Of a stretch of DNA of 64,000 nt, positions 55,438 through 63,891 are shown in pieces (the first letter of the stretch is position 1; each line of letters begins with the position of its first letter). The translations under genes and the position numbers were made by a program. This DNA comes from Paraburkholderia sp. Tr-20389 (lineage in GTDB: Bacteria; Pseudomonadota; Gammaproteobacteria; Burkholderiales; Burkholderiaceae). Below the pieces are notes generated by a model that was not told where the DNA came from, made no database searches, and saw only the letters and a list, made by a program, of their open reading frames with translations. The stretch is from contig NZ_JAAGPD010000057.1 in the NCBI RefSeq assembly GCF_017104565.1, positions 1-64,000 on the forward strand, read 5' to 3'.

Positions 55438-56787
55438 ATGTCTACGATTGCATCTTCGACCCAAGGCGCACCGACCGTCACCGAATTGCGCGTCGTTCCC
55501 GTCGCCGGCCGCGACAGCATGCTGATGAACCTCAGCGGCGCGCACGGCCCGTTCTTTACGCGCAACATCGTGATACTGCGTGACAGTTCCGGTCACACCG
55601 GCGTCGGCGAAGTGCCGGGCGGCGAGAACATCCGCAAGACCATCGACGATGCGCGTCCGTTCGTCGTCGGTCAGTCGATCGGCAATCTGCAGGCCGTGCT
55701 GAATCAGGTGCGCAAGCAATTCGCCGATCGCGATTCAGGCGGCCGCGGCTTGCAGACCTTCGACCTGCGCACGACGATCCACGCCGTGACCGCCCTCGAA
55801 GCCGCACTGCTCGATCTGCTCGGCCAACATCTGGGCGTGCCCGTTGCGGCGCTGCTCGGCGAAGGCCAGCAACGCGACGAAGTCGAAATGCTGGGCTATC
55901 TGTTCTATATCGGCGACCGCAAGAAAACCGATCTGCCGTATGCGAGCGGCGCCGAAGGCCGCGACGACTGGGAACGCGTGCGCACCGAAGAAGCGATGAC
56001 GCCCGAAACCGTCGTGCGTCTGGCGGAAGCCGCGCAAGCGCGCTACGGCTTCAACGACTTCAAGCTGAAGGGCGGCGTGCTGGCGGGCGACGCGGAAATC
56101 GAAGCCGTGACGGCACTCGCCGAACGCTTTCCGGAAGCGCGCGTGACGCTCGATCCGAACGGCGCGTGGTCGCTCGCCGAAGCGATCCGCCTGTGCCGCG
56201 ACCAGCACCATGTGCTCGCCTATGCGGAAGATCCGTGCGGCGCGGAGAACGGTTACTCGGGCCGCGAAGTGATGGCCGAATTCCGCCGCGCGACGGGCCT
56301 GCCGACGGCCACCAACATGATCGCCACCGACTGGCGCCAGATGGGCCACGCCATCCAGTTGCAATCCGTCGACATTCCGCTCGCCGATCCGCACTTCTGG
56401 ACGATGCAGGGCTCCGTGCGCGTCGCACAGATGTGCAACGACTGGGGGCTCACGTGGGGCTCGCACTCGAACAATCACTTCGACGTTTCGCTCGCGATGT
56501 TCACGCATGTCGCGGCGGCTGCGCCCGGCAAGATCACGGCGATCGACACGCACTGGATCTGGCAGGACGGCCAGTATCTGACGCGCGATCCGCTGCAGAT
56601 CGTCGGCGGCAAGGTGAAGGTGCCGGCCAAGCCGGGTCTGGGTGTCGAACTCGACATGGACGCACTCGAGAAAGCGCACGCGCTGTATCAGCAGCACGGC
56701 CTTGGCGCGCGCGACGATGGCGTCGCGATGCAGTACCTGATCCCGAACTGGAAGTTCGACAACAAGCGCCCTTGCCTCGTGCGCTAA
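55438..56787 (+). CDS. gudD: D-glucarate dehydratase
   Basis: The 449-residue enolase-superfamily enzyme removes water from D-glucarate to give 5-keto-4-deoxyglucarate. It shows the [17 protein letters not shown] catalytic lysine motif, DPNGAWSL and [20 protein letters not shown] metal ligands, [10 protein letters not shown] and the base histidine region [13 protein letters not shown]. The ATG at 55438 follows AGGA; an open frame extending upstream lies within the lactonase gene. It is followed by kdgD. Confidence 0.95.
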   Translation: MSTIASSTQGAPTVTELRVVPVAGRDSMLMNLSGAHGPFFTRNIVILRDSSGHTGVGEVPGGENIRKTIDDARPFVVGQSIGNLQAVLNQVRKQFADRDSGGRGLQTFDLRTTIHAVTALEAALLDLLGQHLGVPVAALLGEGQQRDEVEMLGYLFYIGDRKKTDLPYASGAEGRDDWERVRTEEAMTPETVVRLAEAAQARYGFNDFKLKGGVLAGDAEIEAVTALAERFPEARVTLDPNGAWSLAEAIRLCRDQHHVLAYAEDPCGAENGYSGREVMAEFRRATGLPTATNMIATDWRQMGHAIQLQSVDIPLADPHFWTMQGSVRVAQMCNDWGLTWGSHSNNHFDVSLAMFTHVAAAAPGKITAIDTHWIWQDGQYLTRDPLQIVGGKVKVPAKPGLGVELDMDALEKAHALYQQHGLGARDDGVAMQYLIPNWKFDNKRPCLVR

Positions 56788-56872
56788 ACCATCGAGCGCT
56801 AACCACTACACCCGAACAACGCGGCCTGCGTGGCCGCTGAACATTGACTGACATTCAACAGCGAACTGAATC

Positions 56873-57790
56873 ATGACCACGCCACAAGAACTCAAAGCGA
56901 TCGTATCCGAAGGCCTTCTGTCGTTCCCCGTCACCGACTTCGACAGCAACGGCAACTTCCGCGCCGACACGTATGCAGCACGTCTCGAATGGCTCGCGCC
57001 GTATGGCGCGACCGCGCTGTTCGCGGCGGGCGGCACGGGTGAATTCTTCTCGCTGACCAGGTCCGACTACACGAACGTGATCCGCACGGCGACGGAAACC
57101 TGCAAGGGCAAGGTGCCGATTCTCGCGGGCGCGGGCGGCCCGACGCGCGTCGCGATCGAATATGCGCAGGAAGCCGAGCGCAACGGCGCGCATGGCGTTC
57201 TGCTGATGCCGCATTATTTGACGGAAGCATCGCAGGAAGGTATCGCTGCGCACGCCGAGGAAGTTTGCAAGGCGGTTCCGAACATGGGCGTGATCATCTA
57301 CAACCGCGCGAATTCGAAGCTCAACGCCGACTCGCTGGAACGTCTCGCCGACAAGTGTCCGAACCTGATCGGCTTCAAGGATGGCGTAGGCGACATCGAG
57401 AGTATGGTGACGATTCGCCGTCGTATGGGCGATCGGTTCTCGTATCTCGGTGGTCTGCCGACGGCTGAAGTCTATGCCGCTGCGTATAAGGCACTGGGCG
57501 TGCCCGTTTATTCGTCGGCTGTGTTCAACTTCATTCCTAAGACGGCAATGGAGTTTTATCGTGCTATTGCTGCCGATGATCGTGCTACGACCGATCGGTT
57601 GATCGATGAGTTCTTCTTGCCTTATCTCGCGATTCGGAATCGTCGTGCGGGTTATGCCGTGAGTATCGTTAAGGCTGGCGCCAAGCTCGTCGGGCACGAT
57701 GCGGGGCCTGTGCGGGCCCCGTTGACCGATCTTACCGAGGATGAGCTTGCGCAGTTGGATGTGTTGATCAAGAAGCTTGGCGCGCAGTAA
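56873..57790 (+). CDS. kdgD: 5-dehydro-4-deoxyglucarate dehydratase
   Basis: The 305-residue DapA-family lyase converts 5-keto-4-deoxyglucarate to 2-oxoglutarate semialdehyde, water and CO2. It has [12 protein letters not shown], the tyrosine motif VIIYNRANS and the Schiff-base lysine in [10 protein letters not shown]. The product goes to the dehydrogenase at 50693. From about 57400 on the codons shift to T-ending forms (cgt, ggt, gct, gat, gtt), unlike the first half and the neighbours, just before the repeat element. A strong terminator follows. Confidence 0.95.
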   Translation: MTTPQELKAIVSEGLLSFPVTDFDSNGNFRADTYAARLEWLAPYGATALFAAGGTGEFFSLTRSDYTNVIRTATETCKGKVPILAGAGGPTRVAIEYAQEAERNGAHGVLLMPHYLTEASQEGIAAHAEEVCKAVPNMGVIIYNRANSKLNADSLERLADKCPNLIGFKDGVGDIESMVTIRRRMGDRFSYLGGLPTAEVYAAAYKALGVPVYSSAVFNFIPKTAMEFYRAIAADDRATTDRLIDEFFLPYLAIRNRRAGYAVSIVKAGAKLVGHDAGPVRAPLTDLTEDELAQLDVLIKKLGAQ

Positions 57791-57821
57791 TCTGGGTTTT
57801 GGTTTTTGGTGTTTTGCGCCT

Positions 57822-57866
57822 GCGCGGCGCGGCGTTGTTTTCCGCGCCGCGCTGTTGTTTTGTGGT
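57822..57866 (+). terminator. Terminator after kdgD
   Basis: GCGCGGCGCGG (57822-57832) and CCGCGCCGCGC (57842-57852) form an 11-bp stem, followed by T-rich sequence. It lies 32 bp after the kdgD stop and ends the hexarate operon. Confidence 0.8.
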
Positions 57867-57880
57867 TTGGTTTTTTTTTC

Positions 57881-57940
57881 TGCGGTGGCATCCGGTCTTT
57901 TGCGCTGGCATCCGGTCTTTTGCGCTGGCATCCGCGTTTT
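57881..57940. repeat. Three tandem 20-bp repeats
   Basis: TGCG(G/C)TGGCATCCGGTCTTT is present three times head to tail, the last unit diverging at its end (CCGCGTTTT). One unit-like sequence (CTGGCATCCGCG) also borders copy 1 of the composite repeat near 3631. It seems to be the edge of that element, amplified in this copy. Confidence 0.85.
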
Positions 57941-57955
57941 CATGTCGGTATTCAT

Positions 57956-58543
57956 GCGTTGCCCCTGTGCGGGGCGGCACCTACTTTTCTTTGCAGCGGC
58001 AAAGAAAAGTAGGCAAAAGAAAGCCGCTAACACCGCCAATCCTTCTTCCTGCCTGCGGGCCCCCTACGGGTCCCGCACTCCACGCGGCAACGCATTGTTT
58101 TCCGCCCGTTGCCAGCGCCTCGAACAGGCGCATCACCCACTCCAATCTCTCGTACCCAGCCAGCGACAGCGAATGGTTTGCGCCGCCCAGGTGGCAAACT
58201 GTGTGTAGGTTATCGCACCGCACGCGTCGGCGCTCCTACGACACCGATCCTGCTTTTCAGTCCGAAGTGGTTCATTTACATCGCGACAGCCTACACACAG
58301 TTTGCCACCTGGGCGGCCCTGGACTCCATGGAAACGCAGTCCCTGACGCGGAAGCGTGAAGTGGGTGATGCGCATCTAAGGGCGCTGGCAACGAGCATGG
58401 ACCATGCTCGTTGCCGCGCGAAGGACGGGGACGTGGGGGCTCCTGGGCAATTACACGGGCTGGCGGTGTGAGCGGCTTTCTTTTGCCTACTTTTCTTTGC
58501 CGCTGCAAAGAAAAGTAGGTGCCGCCCCGCACAGGGGCAACGC
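57956..58543. repeat. Composite inverted-repeat element, copy 2
   Basis: Outer arms of 82 bp at 57956-58037 and 58462-58543 and inner arms of 28 bp at 58182-58209 and 58290-58317 repeat the plan of copy 1 at 3662-4271. The segment between outer-left and inner-left, and the centre (with TTTTCAGTCCGAAG), match the reverse complement of the corresponding parts of copy 1, so the copies are in opposite orientation. The 58318-58461 side differs more. No transposase or convincing gene is present. Confidence 0.85.
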
Positions 58544-58664
58544 ATGAAGTAAGACGGCAAATCGCGGATGCCAGCGAAGAGACCCAAAACCCAAACCAAC
58601 CTCAAACCTAAAATAGATATCAGAAATAGTTGGTTTGAACGCAAACCTGAGTTCACTAGACTCA

Positions 58665-58691
58665 GCTCAATCTTGTTATAACAAGTTGAGC
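58665..58691. promoter_or_regulatory. Long near-palindrome abutting the regulator start
   Basis: CTTGTTATAACAAG at 58672-58685 is a perfect 14-bp palindrome. GCTCAA before it and TTGAGC after it extend the symmetry, with one extra T. It ends 1 bp before the start codon at 58693, so a bound protein would block both transcription and ribosome access. Autoregulation by the HutC-type regulator is likely. Confidence 0.65.
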
Positions 58692-58692
58692 C

Positions 58693-59481
58693 ATGTCGAA
58701 ACCGGCGAGCCTCGTCCCCGTCACGTCAGTGCCCCTGTATGCGCAGATCAAAGACGCGCTGCGAGCAAAAATCCTGAATGGCATCTACGCGCCGCATTCG
58801 CAGATGCCATCCGAACACGAACTCTGCGCGATGTTCGGCGTGAGCCGCATCACCGTCCGCCAGGCGCTCGGCGACCTGCAAAAAGAAGGTCTGCTGTTCA
58901 AGCTGCACGGAAAAGGCACGTTCGTCTCGAAACCCAAGGCATTCCAGAACGTCAGCTCCCTTCAGGGCTTCGCCGAAGCCATGTCGTCGATGGGCTATGA
59001 AATCGTCAACCAGTTACGCAGCTTCCGCGTCGTCGAAGCCGATCGCAACGTTGCCGCGCGCCTCGGACTCGAAGAAGGCGCACCCGTCACCGAAATCCAT
59101 CGCGTGCGACTGCTCAACCGCGAGCCCGTATCGCTCGAACTGACGTGGCTGCCCGAAGCAATCGGCACACGTCTCGCGAATGCCGACCTCGTCACGCGCG
59201 ACATCTTCCTGATCCTCGAAAACGACTGCGGCGTGCCGCTCGGTCACGCGGATGTCGCCATCGACGCCATCCTCGCCGACGACGAAATCGTCGATGCCCT
59301 GCGCGTGGAAGAAGGCAGCCCCGTGCTGCGGATCGATCGTCTCACCCACGATGCAACAGGCGCACCCATCGATTACGAGCACCTGTACTTTCGCGGCGAT
59401 GCGTTCCAGTACCGCTTCCGGATCGACCGCGAAAAAGCAGGCAATAGCACGAAGAACAAGGCTACAAGGAAAACACGATGA
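58693..59481 (+). CDS. HutC/UTRA-type GntR regulator
   Basis: The 262-residue regulator has a winged helix with MPSEHELCAMFGVSRITVRQALGDLQKEGLL at about 37-67 and a UTRA effector domain from about 90 (FAEAMSSMGYEIVNQLRSF, IDYEHLYFRGDAFQYRFRI). The lysine/arginine-rich tail is short. Its stop overlaps the flavoprotein start as ATGA, so it belongs to that operon and probably represses it until an effector related to the transported compound binds. No clear ribosome binding site is seen because the palindrome occupies that place. Confidence 0.9.
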   Translation: MSKPASLVPVTSVPLYAQIKDALRAKILNGIYAPHSQMPSEHELCAMFGVSRITVRQALGDLQKEGLLFKLHGKGTFVSKPKAFQNVSSLQGFAEAMSSMGYEIVNQLRSFRVVEADRNVAARLGLEEGAPVTEIHRVRLLNREPVSLELTWLPEAIGTRLANADLVTRDIFLILENDCGVPLGHADVAIDAILADDEIVDALRVEEGSPVLRIDRLTHDATGAPIDYEHLYFRGDAFQYRFRIDREKAGNSTKNKATRKTR

Positions 59482-61244
59482 ACACTCACGTACTCGAATA
59501 CGACATCGTCGTGGTCGGCGGCGGAACGGCGGGACCGATGGCGGCCGTCAAGGCCAAGGAAAGCAATCCGGGTCTCAAGGTCCTGCTGCTCGAGAAGGCC
59601 AACGTCAAACGCAGCGGCGCGATCTCGATGGGCATGGACGGCCTCAACAATGCCGTCATTCCCGGTCACGCAACACCCGAGCAGTACACCCGCGAAATCA
59701 CCATCGCGAACGACGGCATCGTCGATCAGGCCGCCGTCTACGCCTACGCGAAGCACAGCTTCAAGACGATCGAAGAACTCGATCGCTGGGGCGTGAAGTT
59801 CGAAAAGGACGGCACCGGCGACTACGCGGTGAAGAAAGTGCACCACATGGGCTCGTATGTGCTGCCAATGCCCGAAGGACACGACATCAAGAAAGTACTG
59901 TACCGGCAGCTGAAACGCGCGCGCATCGCGATCACCAATCGCATCGTCGCAACACGGCTGCTCACCGACGCGAACGGCAACGTCAACGGCGTGATGGGAT
60001 TCGATTGCCGCACGGCGGATTTCTACATCGTGCGCGCAAAAGCGGTGATTCTGTCGTGCGGCGCAGCGGGACGGCTCGGCCTGCCCTCGTCCGGCTATCT
60101 GATGGGTACCTACGAAAATCCGACCAACGCCGGCGATGGCTACGCAATGGCTTATCACGCGGGCGCAGCGCTCGCGAATCTCGAATGCTTCCAGATCAAC
60201 CCGTTGATCAAGGACTACAACGGGCCCGCTTGCGCCTACGTGACAGGACCGCTGGGCGGCTTCACGGCAAACGGCAAAGGCGAACGCTTCATCGAATGCG
60301 ATTACTGGAGCGGCCAGATGATGTGGGAGTTCTATCAGGAACTGCAGAGCGGCAACGGCCCCGTGTTCCTGAAGCTCGATCACCTCGCCGAAGAAACCAT
60401 CCAGACCATCGAGCAGATCCTGCATACGAACGAACGCCCGAGCCGTGGACGTTTCCACGCAGGACGCGGCACCGACTACCGCCATCAGATGGTCGAGATG
60501 CACATCTCCGAGATTGGCTTTTGCAGCGGGCACAGTGCTTCGGGCGTGTACGTCAACGAACGGGCCGAAACGACGGTCGGTGGGCTGTATGCGGCGGGCG
60601 ACATGGCGGCCGTGCCGCACAACTACATGCTCGGCGCGTTCACGTATGGCTGGTTCGCCGGACAGAATGCTGCTGCCTTCGTTGCGGACCGCGAACTTGC
60701 GCCGCTCGATCAGCAGCAGATCGATGCCGAACGCGCGCGCATCTATGCGCCGCTCGAACGCGAGCATGGTCTCGCGCCTGCACAGGTCGAATACAAGCTG
60801 CGCCGCATGGTCAACGATTATCTTCAGCCGCCCAAGGTCACCCGCAAGATGGAAATCGGCCTGCAGCGCTTCGAGGAAATTACCGACGACATCGGCTCGA
60901 TCAAGGCGACGCATCCACATGAATTGATGCGCGCAGCCGAAGTGCGCGCTATCCGCGATTGCGCCGAAATGGCCGCACGCGCGTCGCTGTTCCGCACCGA
61001 AAGCCGCTGGGGGCTGTATCACCATCGGGTCGACTATCCACAGCGCAACGACGCCGACTGGTTCTGCCATACGCATCTGCGCAAGGATGCGGCGGGCCGC
61101 ATGGTCAGCGAGAAGCGCGCCGTCGAGCCGTACATCGTGCCGCTCGACGAACGCGAGCGCGGCTCGTACAGCAATCTGCGCATACACGACGCGCGGCCCG
61201 ATTCGCATGCGAACGCTCACGCGCTCGCCGACCTGACCGCCTGA
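59478..61244 (+). CDS. FAD flavoprotein, AprA/fumarate-reductase-like
   Basis: The 588-residue flavoprotein has the FAD-binding DIVVVGGGTAGPMAAVKA (G14-G16, G19). It continues with LLLEKANVKRSGAISMGMDG and GLYAAGDMAAVPHNYMLGAFTYGWFAG, closest in style to the alpha subunit of adenylylsulfate reductase among fumarate-reductase-like proteins. Together with the ferredoxin encoded 14 bp downstream it forms an AprAB-like pair. The rest of a sulfate-reduction or sulfur-oxidation pathway is absent, so adenylylsulfate is not a safe substrate call. Coupling to an SsuABC-like importer points to oxidation or reduction of an imported small sulfur- or nitrogen-containing compound. Confidence 0.85.
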   Translation: MNTHVLEYDIVVVGGGTAGPMAAVKAKESNPGLKVLLLEKANVKRSGAISMGMDGLNNAVIPGHATPEQYTREITIANDGIVDQAAVYAYAKHSFKTIEELDRWGVKFEKDGTGDYAVKKVHHMGSYVLPMPEGHDIKKVLYRQLKRARIAITNRIVATRLLTDANGNVNGVMGFDCRTADFYIVRAKAVILSCGAAGRLGLPSSGYLMGTYENPTNAGDGYAMAYHAGAALANLECFQINPLIKDYNGPACAYVTGPLGGFTANGKGERFIECDYWSGQMMWEFYQELQSGNGPVFLKLDHLAEETIQTIEQILHTNERPSRGRFHAGRGTDYRHQMVEMHISEIGFCSGHSASGVYVNERAETTVGGLYAAGDMAAVPHNYMLGAFTYGWFAGQNAAAFVADRELAPLDQQQIDAERARIYAPLEREHGLAPAQVEYKLRRMVNDYLQPPKVTRKMEIGLQRFEEITDDIGSIKATHPHELMRAAEVRAIRDCAEMAARASLFRTESRWGLYHHRVDYPQRNDADWFCHTHLRKDAAGRMVSEKRAVEPYIVPLDERERGSYSNLRIHDARPDSHANAHALADLTA

Positions 61245-61258
61245 CAGGAGTACCTGCG

Positions 61259-61504
61259 ATGTCCTACACCCCACACGAAATCCTTCATCGAAGCAGCGCG
61301 CCCGTCACGATCGACGAAAGCAAATGCATCGCCGACAAAGGCTGCACCGTATGCGTCGACGTGTGCCCGCTCGATCTGCTCGCGATCGACGTCAGCAAAG
61401 GCAAGGCCTACATGCAGTTCGACGAATGCTGGTACTGCATGCCATGCGAACAGGATTGCCCGACGGGCGCGGTGAAAGTCGATATTCCCTATCTGCTGCG
61501 CTAG
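61259..61504 (+). CDS. AprB-like ferredoxin with two [4Fe-4S] clusters
   Basis: The 81-residue protein has two cluster motifs, C23-x5-C29-x2-C32-x3-C36-P and C57-x2-C60-x2-C63-x3-C67-P. The second reads ECWYCMPCEQDCPTGAV, very like AprB. It would pass electrons to or from the preceding flavoprotein. It is shorter than AprB of sulfate reducers, lacking the C-terminal tail. AGGAG lies 8 bp before the ATG at 61259. Confidence 0.9.
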   Translation: MSYTPHEILHRSSAPVTIDESKCIADKGCTVCVDVCPLDLLAIDVSKGKAYMQFDECWYCMPCEQDCPTGAVKVDIPYLLR

Positions 61505-61568
61505 CGTCATCCAAAGGCCGCGCGTTCAGCACGGCCACCGCCACGATACCAACGAAAGAGCCGACATC

Positions 61569-63008
61569 ATGACCATTCGCTACGCTCTACCCAAACTGAT
61601 TGGCGCCACCATCGCGCCCCTCGCATTTGCGCTTGCGGCAGGCACGGCCCACGCCGAAACGATCCGCGTCGCCATCGGCACGCAGGATACGACGATCAAC
61701 TGCGCGACAGGCGGCCTGCTGATTCGCGAACTGCATCTGCTCGACAAGTATCTGCCGCACACGGGCAAATACAAGGACGTCACTTACGACGTGCAATGGA
61801 AGGACTTCACGTCCGGCGCGCCGATCACGAACGAGATGGTCGCGGGCAAGCTCGACTTCGGCACGATGGCCGACTTCCCGGGTTCGCTGAACGGCGTGGC
61901 GTTCCAGAAGGCGGGCCGCAAGAGCGTCTTCATCACCGTGCTGTCGGGCAGCGTGGACGGCAGCGGCAATGGCATCGTCGTGCCCGAGAACTCGCCGCTG
62001 CATTCGATCGCCGACCTCAAGGGCAAAACGATCTCCGTGCCGTTCGCGTCGACTTCGCACGGCATGCTGTTGCGTGCAATCAAGGCGCAAGGGTGGAACC
62101 CCGACACCGACGTGAACATCATCACGCAGGCGCCCGAGGTGGCGGGCAGCGCGTTGAAGGCGAACAAGATCGACGCACACGCCGACTTCGTGCCGTTCGC
62201 AGACCTGTTCCCGTATCGCGGCATCGCGCGCAAAATCTACGACGGTGCGCAAAGCCACGCGCCGACCTATCACGGCGCACTCGTTGACGCCGCCTATGCG
62301 CAGAAGTATCCGGAAGTGGTCGTCGCGTATCTGCGCGCCGCCATCGAGGCAAACCAGCTGATCGCGCAAGACCCCGAGAAATACAGCCTGCTGATCGAGA
62401 AGACGACGGGCATCGAAGCGCCCGTCGACTATCTGTACCACGGACCGCTCGGCATCCAGACGCGCGACCTGACATGGAAGCCCGAGTATCGTCAGGCCAC
62501 GGCCACTGCGATTGATACGCTCAAGCTGCTGAAGAAGACCGACGTCGATCTGGACGTGAACACGTTCATCGACGACCGCTATATCCGCGAAGCCTTCAAA
62601 GAGTCCGGCCTCGATTACAACGCCGCATTGAAGAACTATGCGAAGCAGCCGCTCGTCGCCAACGATGCAGTGACGGGCAAGCCGATCCACGATTTCAACG
62701 ATGTCACGCAAGTGTGGCTCGACAGCGAAGCGAAGGTCCGCAATTACGCGTCGCCGGCTGAAGCGTTTGCTGCGCTCGGCAAGATCGAACAATCGGGCGG
62801 CAAGACGCGGGCCGTATTCGTTCATGACCACTCAAGCGGCCTCAAGCTGTTCGCCAACCAGGCGTGGTACGTGAAGGATGCGCATGGCGCGATCACCGCG
62901 TTCCTGTTGAAAGCGAGCGCCGATCGCTACGCGCAACAGGTATCCGGCTCGGTCGTCGAGTACGCCGCCGCGAAAACGGGCGCCGCGCAAGCCGTCGCGG
63001 CGCGCTGA
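61569..63008 (+). CDS. SsuA/NMT1-type binding protein with NosL-like C-terminal extension
   Basis: The 479-residue protein has a signal peptide cleaved after THAHA-type sequence near residue 29. A periplasmic binding domain of about 330 residues of the sulfonate/nitrate/thiamine-precursor class follows. Residues from about 410 to 465 (FVHDHSSGLKLFANQAWYV, then AFLLKASADRYAQQVSG) resemble the copper-chaperone NosL domain. Family members are usually about 320-350 residues, so the extension is notable. The HDH pair could bind a metal. The ligand is unknown. Confidence 0.85.
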   Translation: MTIRYALPKLIGATIAPLAFALAAGTAHAETIRVAIGTQDTTINCATGGLLIRELHLLDKYLPHTGKYKDVTYDVQWKDFTSGAPITNEMVAGKLDFGTMADFPGSLNGVAFQKAGRKSVFITVLSGSVDGSGNGIVVPENSPLHSIADLKGKTISVPFASTSHGMLLRAIKAQGWNPDTDVNIITQAPEVAGSALKANKIDAHADFVPFADLFPYRGIARKIYDGAQSHAPTYHGALVDAAYAQKYPEVVVAYLRAAIEANQLIAQDPEKYSLLIEKTTGIEAPVDYLYHGPLGIQTRDLTWKPEYRQATATAIDTLKLLKKTDVDLDVNTFIDDRYIREAFKESGLDYNAALKNYAKQPLVANDAVTGKPIHDFNDVTQVWLDSEAKVRNYASPAEAFAALGKIEQSGGKTRAVFVHDHSSGLKLFANQAWYVKDAHGAITAFLLKASADRYAQQVSGSVVEYAAAKTGAAQAVAAR

Positions 63009-63045
63009 GCGCGTTTTCTTTTCACGCTACATCGGGAACATGGTC

Positions 63046-63891
63046 ATGGCCGCCATCTTCGATCTTCACGACAGGCACGCATCGCGACGCCGGCGCGCGC
63101 CTCTCTTCACGCCTTCGACGAAGCGTCGCGCATGGCGTGCGGCCTCGCTTGCTGCGTGTGTCGCGCTCTGGCAACTAGCCGTGCACTTCCGGGTGTCGGC
63201 GGGCATCGTCACGTTCGCCAACGTGCCCGCCCCTTCCGATGCGCTGCCCGCGCTGTGGTCGCTGCTGCACTCGCCGAAGCTGCCGATGCATCTGGCCGCA
63301 AGCATCTGGCGCGTGCTGGCAGGCTTCTGCACGGCAGCCGCGGCCGGTGTCGGGTTGGGTCTCGCAATCGGCCGCTATCGTGCCGTCGAAGACACCCTGC
63401 TGCCCGCACTCGAAGTGCTGCGACCGATACCCGCCGTCGCGTGGATACCGCTGGCGATACTGATGTTTCCGTCGTCGGAACTGAGCATGATGTTCATCAC
63501 GTTTATCGGCGCACTGTTTCCGATCCTGCTCAACACCGTGCATGGCGTGGAAGCCGTCGACCCACGCCTCGTCGCGACGGCGCGGAGTCTCGGCACGCGG
63601 CCGCTTGCACTCTATACGGAAGTCGTGCTGCCCGGTGCCGCGCCCGCGATTTTCACGGGCCTCGCAATCGGCATGGGCACCGCCTGGTTCTGCCTCGTGA
63701 CGGCGGAGATGATCGCGGGCCAGTACGGCATCGGTTATTTCACGTGGGAGTCGTACACGTTGCAGAACTACCCGGATATCGTCGTCGGCATGGCGCTGAT
63801 CGGCGCGCTCGGCATGGGCAGCAGTGTGCTCGTCAAGCGCCTGGGCATTGCGCTCACGCCGTGGTATCGACTGCAGGAGACACGCCGATGA
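63046..63891 (+). CDS. ABC transporter permease, SsuC-like
   Basis: The 281-residue permease has six hydrophobic segments and the EAA-type loop DPRLVATARSLGTRPLALYTEVVLPGAAPAI of the sulfonate/nitrate/taurine class. The ATG at 63046 is preferred to the one at 63040 because GGGA is 8 bp from the former and only 2 bp from the latter. The stop overlaps the next start as ATGA. Confidence 0.92.
   Translation: MAAIFDLHDRHASRRRRAPLFTPSTKRRAWRAASLAACVALWQLAVHFRVSAGIVTFANVPAPSDALPALWSLLHSPKLPMHLAASIWRVLAGFCTAAAAGVGLGLAIGRYRAVEDTLLPALEVLRPIPAVAWIPLAILMFPSSELSMMFITFIGALFPILLNTVHGVEAVDPRLVATARSLGTRPLALYTEVVLPGAAPAIFTGLAIGMGTAWFCLVTAEMIAGQYGIGYFTWESYTLQNYPDIVVGMALIGALGMGSSVLVKRLGIALTPWYRLQETRR

Larger units (their letters stand above)
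57791..58692. other. Non-coding region between kdgD and the HutC-type regulator
   Basis: This 902-bp stretch consists of the kdgD terminator, the 20-bp tandem repeats, the composite repeat and about 150 bp of promoter region. Open frames inside it all run through the repeat arms; I consider none a gene. Confidence 0.75.

Noticed and set aside
57881-57940. Possible CRISPR-like array
   Set aside because: The 20-bp units are directly tandem with no spacers, and no cas genes are present.
59373-61274. Minus-strand open frame of 633 codons opposite the AprA-like gene
   Set aside because: The plus strand encodes a clear flavoprotein with FAD motifs; the antisense frame has no family features.
59478-61504. 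Calling the pair true adenylylsulfate reductase AprAB
   Set aside because: Sulfate adenylyltransferase, dissimilatory sulfite reductase and Qmo genes are absent, and the context is an importer; the similarity supports only an AprAB-like label.
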